Assembly (NCBI GenBank): GCA_031761405.1 | Contig: JASEVX010000010.1 | Coordinates: 8,962,554 to 9,026,553, forward strand | Direction of reading: 5' to 3' | DNA from: Serripes groenlandicus | Lineage: Eukaryota; Mollusca; Bivalvia; Cardiida; Cardiidae | Length of the DNA stretch: 64,000 nt | Shown here: one piece after another, positions 44,401 through 56,400 of the stretch | Layout of the letters: the number at the start of each line of letters is the position of its first letter | How positions within the stretch are numbered: position 1 is the first letter of the stretch | Notes under the pieces: model-generated | Told to the model about the DNA's origin: nothing | The model's database searches: none | What the model saw: the letters and a program-made list of their open reading frames with translations, nothing else | Program-made: the position numbers and the translations under genes

Positions 44401-47400
44401 CACATGATTACAAAGCCATATACAAAATTTCAGCTCAATATCTCAATGCATGTAGAAAAAAAGTACGGAAAACTGATTTATTAATATTCTAAGTCCAAAA
44501 AGGGGCATAACTCATAAAAAAATTGACGAAATCCCATGAAACGCGAACTTGATCTGTGACACATGATTACAAAGCCATATACAAAATTTCAGCTCAATAT
44601 CTCAATGCATGTAGAAACAAGATGTGTTTGTGAAACACTGATGCCCCCCAATGGCAACATCTAGGTCAAAGGTCAAGGTCGCAAGGTATACACATGTGAA
44701 ATATGGTAGCATTACCTGTTATTGTTCAAAAGAAGTGGGGAAGGTTAAAAAAAAAATTGAGAATGGCAACATCTAGGTCAAAGGTAAAGGTCGCAAGGTC
44801 AAAAATGTTGGTACTGACAGAAAGGTCATGTCACAAGGAATACACATGTGAAATATGGTAGCCGTATCTGTTATGGTTCAAAAGTAATGGCCAAGGTTAA
44901 AGTTTTTTTCGAGAATGGCAACATCTAGGTCAAAGGTCAAGGTCGCAAGGTCAAAAATGTTGGTACTGACATGTGAAATATGGTAGCCATACCTGTTATG
45001 GTTCAAAAGTAATGGCCAAGGTTAAAGTTTTTTTCGAGAATGGCAACATCTAGGTCAAGGTCAAGGTCGCAAGGTACTGACAGAAAGGTCATGTCACAAG
45101 GAATACACATGTGAAATATGGTAGCCATACCTGTTATGGTTCAAAAGAAATGGCCAAGGTTAAAGTTTTTTTCGAGAATGGCAACATCTAGGTCAAGGTC
45201 AAGGTCGCAAGGTGAAAAATGTTGGTACTGACAGAAAGGTCATGTCACAAGGAATACACATGTGAAATATGGTAGCCGTATCTGTTATGGTTCAAAAGTA
45301 ATGGCCAAGGTTAAAGTTAAGGTCAAGGTCGCAAGGTCAAAAATGTTGGTACTGACATGTGAAATATGGTAGCCATACCTGTTATGGTTCAAAAGTAATG
45401 GCCAAGGTTAAAGTTTTTTTCGAGAATGGCAACATCTAGGTCAAGGTCAAGGTCGCAAGGTACTGACAGAAAGGTCATGTCACAAGGAATACACATGTGA
45501 AATATGGTAGCCATACCTGTTATGGTTCAAAAGAAATGGCCAAGGTTAAAAAATTTTTCGAGAATGGCAACATCTAGGTCAAGGTCAAGGTCGCATGGTG
45601 AAAAATGTTGGTACTGACAGAAAGGTCATGTCACAAGGAATACACATGTGAAATATGGTAGCCGTACCTGTTATGGTTCAAAAGAAATGGCCAAGGTTAA
45701 AGTTTTTTTTTAGTATGGCAACATCTAGGTCAAAGGTCAAGGTCGCAAGGTCAAAAATGTTGGTACTGACAGAAAGGTCTTGTCACAAGGAATACACATG
45801 TGAAATATGGTAGCCGTATCTGTTATGGTTCAAAAGTAATGGCCAAGGTTAAAGTTTTTTTTCGAGAATGGCAACCTCTAGGTCAAAGGTCAAGGTCGCA
45901 AGGTCAAAAATGTTGGTACTGACAGAAAGGTCATGTCACAAGGAATACACATGTGAAATATGGTAGCCGTACCTGTTATGGTTCAAAAGTAATGGCCAAG
46001 GTTAAAGTTTTTTTTGTGCAGACAGACAGACCAACAGACAGACCAACAGACAGACAGACCAACAGACAGGCCAAAAACTATATGCCCCCCGAATCGGAGA
46101 TTCCGTGGGGGCATAAAAAAGTGCGGAAAACTGATTTGTCGGACTGACTGACAGATGGACTGACAGATTGACTGACAGATGGACTGACTGACAGATGGAC
46201 GGAGTGCAAACCTAAAAGTCCCCTTCGGCACGCCGGTAGGGGACTAATAAAAGTATAAATACCTATTAAGAGTTAAAAACTTTGTGGTAAAAATGGCAGT
46301 TACTTATTATGAGCAATTTCTTCTTCTTCCACAATGTTTTCAGAAGTTGTCTATTGCAGACATGCCTGTTAGTAGAAAAAGGTTAACCATATCCTAGATG
46401 CAGACAAATTTTGATACATCTGCAGCAGACGACTTTTGAAATCATTCTTGCAAAAGGAAGTTTTGGTGATTATGTGCAATTTCTCTTTTCTTTTGCCACA
46501 CTGTTTTCAATTATCATACACTCATTTTTATATTTTTTCAAAGTTGTCAGCATATTTGGAAAAGATTAACCATTTATCTTACGTGAAAGTTTTAAAGGTG
46601 TCTGCTTCAATAACATTTGATGAAAAGCATTGAAAATCTTAAACAACTTAATCTAGGGAATAGTGAGAAAGGGGAAATAGTTCATTACTCCTTTTCCCAC
46701 AAAATCTTCCAAACGTTTTTACTGAAGAGGCATCAAATCATCTAAATCAGGTTAAGGGTTAAAATACAAACAAATTCAGGGACTTACCCCATAAGCCTTA
46801 ACATAGTACATTTGATTGAGGGCTGTGATAGCAGATAGGCCAGTAGATTTAAGAAGCGCCCCCTTGTGGCCAGAGCTACTTTCAGTTCATCTGTCTCGGG
46901 GAGAGCTTTCCCATCTCCCACTGTTTCCATATGCTCCAAGAGTATGTCCATCAAACACCTACATAAACAAATAATTATAAGTGAAAGGCTAAATAGCTGA
47001 GTGATTGTCTGACTGTCCTAAAGTGTTTACCCCTATCGGATAAGAATGTTTAGCAGTAAGTTGAAGTATTTCCTGTCATAATTGTCTGTGCAGGTGTCTG
47101 AATCTAAGGGTGAGCATGTGTATCAAATGTTTGATATCAGATTACCATAGGCATACTGTTGCGTTAAAACTTCAAAGTGAAAGTGTGATCACATTCAAAC
47201 AGTAAGGTCCGAGTTGTGTTTGCCTGAGGAAAATCCATTCTAAGTAAGTAAGTAAATCTTTTATTAAAGTGACATATGTATAACATATAATAAAACATAA
47301 TACAACATTTGTTGGGATAAAAACACCCGCACCCATATGGGCCTATATGTCACTATATATATAAAGGTAATGTCTATGTGCGTAAGTTCATGTAATCTTA

Positions 47401-50400
47401 TCAGTTTGTGGTTCATGGAGTCTATATACATATATACACATATTTAAAGTTCTATCGATGGTCTCGTTCGTACAGGCCGAAGCTACAGCTCGTACAAGAT
47501 ACAAGATGTAGTTATGGCATTCCCGAACGAAGCCATCAATATTTCAGAGTTGCTTTGAACTTCAGGAGGTATGATGTACTTTTGAATGCAACATGCTTTA
47601 GCATACTAGTATGGAGTGTTCCACAGATCGGAGGGGAATTTGTCTGCTTCTAAACATCCTGCGTGATGTGTAAATAGAAATATTTATCAGTGCTTCACCA
47701 GTTGCAGCAAACAACTTTTGAAAATGTGCCAAAGGTAGAAAATGTTCATTATGAGTATTTTCTACCTTTGTCACAATGTTTTTAAATCACTTCATTAGTT
47801 TAGTGATGCTCAGCATAAACGGATATGGGGCATTGTGACTAGTGTAGATAAAGATCAACTCGCACATTTTGCATAGATTTATCTGAATCTACACTGTTTG
47901 CCAATTAGTCACACAGCGGGCTTCATTAAATTTCTGACAAATACCGTCAATTTGGACAAGATGGCAGTAAACTCTTTATGAACAAATGTTATAATTACGC
48001 AAAGGTTGGTTTTCCTGGAGCACTGCTCGTTTAAAATTATATTTATTAACCTTTATCCACCTATAAACGTATTCTGATGCATCTGCAGCAGACGGCTTTT
48101 GAGCAATTTCTACTTTAGCCACAATATTTTCAACTCTTTTTAATACTTAAACCCTCAATTATGGAGATTTTTCATGTTTTTGCTAATATATATTGTCTTC
48201 TTCTGCGAAATTGTTGCATGTGGGAATGGGTTAAGATGCTCAACTTTTTTACCAAGATGTTGTTAGTTGTATGCTGTAGTTTTGTTAAATGTGTGAAAGT
48301 GTTAGATCGGATAAAATGTTTAAAGTTTACAATGATTAAAAAATTAATAGAAAACCCCCAAAATATCTTATTTCAAGTGCAGTTCATTGAAATAACTGGG
48401 CCAATACAAAATTGCTTCCTAAACCCCCTTTGCCACATATAACAATCTGCCTCAGATGAATTTGAAAACATCTTAAAAAAGATATGGAAGCTGTCTAAAA
48501 AGGAATATTTTATTATTGAAAAACATGGTGGCAAAAAGAGAAATTGCTCATCATGTTTTCAAAAATCGTCTGCTACAGATGGGTGAAAATGTGTCTGTAG
48601 GTGGCAAAAGGTAAAGTTACAACTGAAATACTTACTGTGTTATCATGGTAGCAGTGACAGCCGCAAGATCTGACATTTGAAGACATATTTTTCGGAGAAT
48701 CTGTTGCAGCTGCTGACAGCTGGTTACAGACAGGACCCGTATAATACTGTGCAGGGCACCATGCAATGGAAGTAGATGGGCACTCCATAGCTTCCTGGTG
48801 TTGATGGCTTTACCTTCCTCTTCTTTTGTCAAGGGCTGAAAAGTGTTACAAAGTCTTTCAGGAAAGGTAACCAGTTACCTGGGAAGAATGATGTGTTGAG
48901 TACGGGCACGAGAAACAGAGGAAACACATGGATAGGTGAACCAGTCACCGAGATATAACTGAATACAATTGAAAACAGTGTAACATTCTAGTAATAAGTT
49001 GTTTAAAATAAACCGATGCATTATTCAGATGAAAATCGTGAATTGTGAAATAATAAAGTGATGCTCAAGGAAAGTCAACCTTAGCCTAATTATTACTATC
49101 AGACATAAAGATTTGTCTGCATATCCAGGCTATAGAATCCAAATTTACATTCTTTATCAGAAGTTACTTGAAACCCTCTGTGATTAAATGGTGAACAGTG
49201 TACAACCAGATTAAACTGCGCTTCTGTGCAGGTTTGAATAGGTTTTTTACATATTTTTCCTTTGAAATAATAATCACATGAGGTTTGTTCCAAAATGGCA
49301 TACAATTGAGTGGCTCTCTGCAAAAACCAACAGTTATGCATTTGAAAAACAATGTAATAAAGATCAGCCGCCCAAACATGCAGTCTAACCTGGCCTTGCA
49401 CTGTTTGCCAATTACTCATAGAAGCTATCAAGAAATGTCTATAAAACAGAATCCATTTGGAACCTTAGCATGAACCGGAAGTACTTTTGCACACATTAAA
49501 TAATTACATAAACAACTATAAAACTCTATTTTTATCACAAGTCAAGAAAGACGATTTCATATCGATTGACATATGTTTATAGATGAGGAATTTCTATGCC
49601 TAATTCTATACCGCCTCATCAAAATATTTTGTATTTCTAAAACAAATATTTGCATATAACTACAGCTTATTACTTAATCTGTAGCAGATGAATTTTGAAA
49701 ATATTGTGGCAAAAGGAGAAATTGCCAAAATATTTTCAACACAATTCATTAAGCACATTTTCAATTATAGATTTATTACAAATATTGTCCTTATTTTTTC
49801 AAATTTGTCAGCTGTAGGATCGTTGCTTGTGGAAAGGTATAAACCCAAATCAACAATGTATTTATTCTTACTACTAAAATTTGTAAAGGCAAAGGTAGTG
49901 TTAATAACGCTAATAAATCATTTTTTTAAACAATGTTTCTTTCAAATGCTTAAAAAAAGATTTCAGCCTTTTCCCACCTACAGACCTTTTTTGATGCAAT
50001 GTGCAGCATACAGACTTATGAAATATTGTTACAAAAGGAGAAATTGCTCATTATTGCTAAAATGTTTTCAAATCGATTCAATAATATACTTGAATTTATA
50101 AAGATTTTCCAGATTTCTGCCTCGATGTTTTCAAAGTCATCTGCTGCAGATTTGTTTGTAAGTGGGAAAGGGTTAACTTAAATATCAATCTCCGATATTA
50201 CCTCCCTTGTCTGTAAAGGTAATGGTAGAGGTAGTAACTCGGATAGAATCTGTAAACCACTCAGATAAGTGTAGGGCCCCCTCATTGTATACTTCAGCAG
50301 GTCTCTAACAGTCAGGGTCCATAGGCTCTGGCTTATTTCTGGAAAGGTAAATAATAATTACAAAGAAACCTGTCCATGGGAATAGGTTCAAGTTGGCATT

Positions 50401-53400
50401 TCCGAACAGTGTAGGCAGAGGACTAGATAAAAGGGAGTTAACAGCTCTTTTCCCCACAATATTTCTCTTATTACTCAACCAAATCCTATGTTGTGGGTAC
50501 TCAAAAGAATCGTCTCACTGGGACGATTCTTTTGAGTACCCACAACATAGGGTTTGAATTTCAAATAAGGATTATAGAACATGAACTAGAATGGAGTGCT
50601 CCGCGGAGCATGTTTGTCACCTGCACCTGCTCATTGAAAGTGTGACGAAAAAGTGTGACGGACAGACAGACGGACAGACAGACGCAGGACAAAAAAAAAA
50701 GTAATCCCTAAGTGCCTACCATGCTACGCAGGGCGACACAAAAATGCCTCTTATCTAGAGCTCTGGTGTAGGAGCAGATCAGCATGTACATCTGCTTCGT
50801 TTTGTAAGAAACTACACACATTGAGAAAAGTGTCAAACAGACTTAAGTAATATGTGATCAGTGGAGATCTTAATCAGACTGTGCATATGCATACGCTGCT
50901 CTAAATCTGCATTGTTCACAATAGCCAATTTTTACCTTTGACCATAGACAGGCTCATATTTATAAGGAATCTATATATTGGAGTTATATATAACTATATT
51001 AATAAAATAACCACTCAGAAAAGTGTTGGATACTCTCTCTCATATATGTCGAAAAATATGTAAGGAAAATAACCATTGTGGTTTTATGCTGTTTTCAACA
51101 ATATTATAATCATATCACACCCTATATGGGTAAGGTGCCACTTAAGAATGGTAAATATGCAAAGCATTCATTAAATATGCAAACACAATTTCAGTATTTC
51201 AATTATATCACACCCCAGAATAGTGTAGAAAGCTTTTACATCTCATTTACAAGATATTTCTTTGTTGGGTTTTTCCCCCCTACTTTTTAAAAGCAGAAAA
51301 CACATGAAAGAAACACTTTTATTGAATTGACAAATTCCCTGTATAATGTATACACTTTCCAACATACAACAATTCTGCAACAGACGGACTAAGAAAACAT
51401 ATAAGGAAAATTATTGAGTATCTCTATTAATGAAAGCATAATTATTGAATAAAATCGTTATGATCAATTTCTACTTTTGCAACAATGTTTTCAAAAGTCA
51501 ACTGCATTAGAACCCTTTCTCTGTTGATGATCAGGTGGGAGGGTTCATCAACTTCAACATGAGTGAGAATTCTGTTTGCATCAACCAAAGGTTATATGGA
51601 TATGCAAGTTCTCTAAGAATTTACCAAATATGCTATGAAATTTCAAGCGTTACATAATTTGTAATTATCTGTCTGAAGAAATAAGTTTCATATATCTCGG
51701 AAAGGGGAGGTATAATTTTGATATAGAATTGGAGACATCAAGGGAAAAGGAGAAATTGCTCATTTTTTCTAAAAAGTTATCTGCTGCTTAAGAATCTAAT
51801 ATTGTCTAGATCTGGAAAACGGCTAAGCAAAACATAGAACGAGTAACTTACTTTCCCCAGAATCACTTGTAAGTTGAAACAATGGCTGTGTGTAAGCTGC
51901 TATAGTGTCTATAATGTCCTTTTGTAACTGAAATAAACATTGGATAAAAACACATTAACAGCATTCTGTGTACCACAGTATTGACATGCTGTATTTCACA
52001 GCGCTTACAGGGTATAAACAGCCTTCAGTGTGGCTAGGTATTGACATGCTGTATTTCACAGCGCTTACAGGGTATACACAGCCTTCAGTGTGGCTATGAA
52101 TTGACATGCTGTATTTTATTTGAATGTTGTTTTATGCCACTTTCAACAGTTTGTGTTATTTCAGAGCGTTTACTAGGTTAACAACCAAAACCAGTACTAC
52201 CGGTATCATTTACCCTGACACCAATGCAGCAGAGGTAACGCTATCCCCGTAACGTTGACAGCCAAGGAGGGAAGCCATTACTACCATCCATTTTTAAAGT
52301 ATTTGGTATGATTTGGACGGAGATCGAACTCAGATTTCCCCCTTCCGAGGCAGTATCGTAATGCTGTGACACGAAACAAGAATATATATGAGGTTTTGTA
52401 TCCTGTGCTTAGCCTATTCCCACAAACAAAAAGTCTGCAGCAAACAATTTTGAACAGATCAAGGCACCAACATTGAAACTCTCTATAATGAAATTAAAAT
52501 GATTGAAAAGAGTTGCAAACATTGTGGCAAAAGGAGATATTGCTCATTATGAAAAAGTTGTCTGCTGCAGATACGACAAAATATGTGTTCAAGTGGGAAG
52601 GGTTAAGTGTGCCTCAGTTAAAACAAAAGTTGTCTGTAACAGAGCTCTCTGAGTGGGGGCAAACTTACAAGAATGACCTTGACCTACGTGAAAGGTCAAA
52701 ACTGAGGGGTGGGGTATATGGCATTGCAAGGTACTTGTAGGTGTTGGCCATATGCGAAAGTTGTACCTAAACAACTTCAGTACCTACTTACTTTTATTAA
52801 AAACTTTAAAAGCAATCTATAAAAATGAAAATTTTATAACTGAAGAGTTGAAAACAATGTGGCAAAAGGTGAAATTGCTCATGATAAGCAATTTCTCCTT
52901 TTGCAAAACTGTTTTCCAAAGTCGTATGCTGCAAAGACATAAGAAAGCGTCTAAATGAAAGGGTTAAACAACCCTAACACCAAGATGCCCGCCTGGAACA
53001 TAGTCCTAGCGAGTTTAAATAGTTGGCAATGAATTTTCAAGATGGAGATCATTTTCCATTACATTTCCAGACCAGTGCAAACAATGTACTAATAACACAA
53101 TACATTATAATCATCACCTAATACTTACAGAAGTGATTTCCATCACCAACAAACTTGACACTGGTACAGAACACAGCACTGTATGTAATTCAAACAGTAT
53201 TGGGAGTGTTGTCAAATCACGGAACTGAAATAAAGATGTACAGTTTTATTGAAATGTCATTAATGAAGTAATTTCATATTGGTTCAATCTTCCAGTTTGT
53301 TCAAATCCTTAGATGTTTACAAGGCAGTCAATTCCTAAAATATCGTAAATGGAAAACAGTTAACCTGTTCCCACGTGCCGACGCATTATGACGCATCTAA

Positions 53401-56400
53401 AGCAGGCGACTTTTGAAAACATTGTGGCCAAAAGAGAATCAACTCATAATGTGCAATTTCTCCCTTTGCCACAATGATTTCAACTCCTTTCTGATATTGT
53501 GTATATGGGGAAGGATTAAAGGATCTATTTTAAACAAGAGTTGTAAAAGACATCCAGAAGTTAGCAGAGTGGAGGCAAACAAGAGCGCCGCAAGTGAACG
53601 CCAACGCTCGTCTGCTAGTTTTCAAGTCGAAAATGACTTGGTAAAGACATGCATATTATTCCTGGGAACTTGTGTACCAAGTATCATTTGAAAGTGTTGA
53701 ACAGTTTTTGAGTTATGAGGTAAGCTCACATTTTGTGACGGCGCCAAAGGCATCACAATACCTTGACTTTTCAAATGTTAAAAACAAAACTTCAACATAT
53801 GGCACCAACAGGATGACACCTTAAGTGTTCAAAGAAAACGGTCCCGGCTAGCCATAAAGTCATACTGGGTTTTCCACTCTACTTTCAAGATAAAATAAAC
53901 TCAAGAGCAATTCAATGACATGTTTAAAGGATACTCTTTTACATTTTCAAGGACCAAAATGAAATCTTCCATTAAACCCTTTCCCACATACAACAAATCT
54001 GCAGCAGACGACTTTCAAAACATATTGGCAAAAATATAGAAAATATCTATAAATGAAAGTATAATTATTGTGAAAATTTAAAACATTGTGGCAAAATGAG
54101 AAACTGCTTGTTTTTAGCAATTTCTCCTTTTGTCACAATGTTTTCAAAAGTCGTCTGCTGCAGATGAGTAAAAAAACGTCTGCTGGTGTGAAAGGATTTA
54201 TGAGATTGGTCTTACCTCAGAATCCCTTGAAAGTTTAATTATTGAATAGATTTATAAACATTGTGGCAAAAGGAGAAATTTCTCGTTTTGAGCAATTTCT
54301 CCTTTTGCCACAATGTTTTTAAAAGTCGTCTGCTGGTGGAGAAGGGTTAATGAGATTGGTCTTACCTCAGAGCCCCTTGAGAGTATAAGATACTGTGTGG
54401 TAGTTTTAATAATCTCCAGACAAGGTCTGATTATCGATATGTAATACGTCAGGTAGTCGATGCTTCTGGGGATTCCTTTCTGCCAAGGGCGCAGCATGAT
54501 GTCACTGATTTTCTGAAAAATTTAATTTCTTTAAACCCTTTTCTTCATACGACAATTCAGCAGCAGATGACGTTGTACATATTTTGTCAAAAAAAAGAAA
54601 ATCTCTGTAAATGAATGGATAACCTATGACTAAAAGTGGAAAACATTGTGTCAAAAGGAACAAGAGGGCCAAGATGGCCCTAAATCGATCACCTAATTGA
54701 TAGTAAATTAGTAGCAAATATTTAACTGCAAATATCTGGGAAAATTTTATCAGGGAGTGCAAATGAAACTGCAAAGGAGTGGACACTTCTCAAGAAACAG
54801 CTTATCAGTAAAGGCCATTTATATCTTGAAATCTAACAAGAACTTTAATAAGAATGGAATTATAAAGTTTTTGTCATTTTGCACCTTTCCTGATGCCGCA
54901 TTGCTGCCCTGTTTTTCAACGAAATCAATATGGCTTCAACAGTTTATTTAGAGGGTCATCTAAGGAACATTTCTACTAAATTATCTTGTCACAATCGCAC
55001 AAGTAGATTATGGAGGAAAAGGATTTTAAAATTTGGGTATTTTCCTCACTTTCTGATGCCGCAGCAACCAAAGTTATCAATGGAATTTAAATCTTTGAAC
55101 AATTTTGAAAGAGGACCACCAAAGGAACATTCTTGTGATGTTTTGTGGAAATTGGTCTATTGGAATGGTAGGAGTTGGTTGTCATTTGTAGCTAAAAGTT
55201 CAATTTACCCTTTTTGTGATGATGCCTGGTTGATATGATTGTGTAACCAATCAAAACGGCTTAAACAAATTAAATAGAGGATCATTACAGTAAGATTCGT
55301 ATTATATTTTCTTAAAATCAGACAAACACTTTCATAAAAATGGAATTTTCAAATTTTGTCATTTTGCCCCTTTTCTGATGCCGCCTGACTGCCATGTTTT
55401 TCGACCAATCAGTATGGCTTGAACAATTTTTATAGAGGGTCACCCAAGGAACATTTCTGCCAAATTATATTTGAATCTGACAGGCAGATTCGGAGGAGAA
55501 GATTTTTAAAGTTTGGACATTTTGTCCCCTTTCTGATGCCGCAGCAACCAAAGTTCTCAATGGAATTTAAATCTTTGAACAATTTTGAAAGAGGCCAACC
55601 AGAGGAACAGTCCTGTGATGTTTCACGGAAATTGTCCTTGGAGTTTGGGAGGAGATGATGTTTAAAGCTAAAAGTTAACGCCGGACGGACGACGGACAAA
55701 AAGTGATCAGAATAGATCACCTTGAGCCTTCGGCTCAGGTGATCTAACAAGAGGGCCATGATGGCCCTGGAATCGCTCACCTGATTTTTTTTTTCACTTT
55801 AGCTATATAAGCCCCGCCATCTGGCGGGCATAGTTTCCAACCAATCGACTTGGCTTGAAGGAATCTGATAGAGGGTCACCCTAGGAACATTTCTACAAAA
55901 TTATTTGAAAATCGGCCTGACACTTTTGGAGGAGAAGATTTTTTAAGTTTTCACTATAGCCATAAAAGGCAAAATAGCCCCGCCCCCTTGTGGCCATATT
56001 TTTTGACCAATCAACATGGCTTGTAGGAATCTGATAGAGGGTCATCCAAGGAACATTTCTACAAAATTATTTGAAAATCGGCCAGACACTTTTGGAAGAG
56101 AAGATATTTTAAGTTTGCACTATAGCTATATAAGGCAAAATAGCCTGGCCCCCCCTGGCGGCCATCATTTTTGACCAATTAACATGGCTTGAAGGAATCT
56201 GATAGAGGGTCATCCAAGGAACATTTCTACAAAATTATTTGAAAATCGGCCTGACACTTTTGGAGGAGAAGATTTTTTAAGTTTTCACTATAGCCATATG
56301 AGGCAAAAAAGCCCCGCCCCCCCTGGCGGCCATGTTTTTCGACCAATCAACATGGCTTCAAGGAATCTGATAGAGAGTCACCCAAGGAACATTTCTACAA

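Noticed and set aside
46021..46074. (CAGACAGACCAA)n tract as an independent microsatellite
   Set aside because: It is the usual G/A/C-rich run just before the 3' end of Helentron-like elements here.
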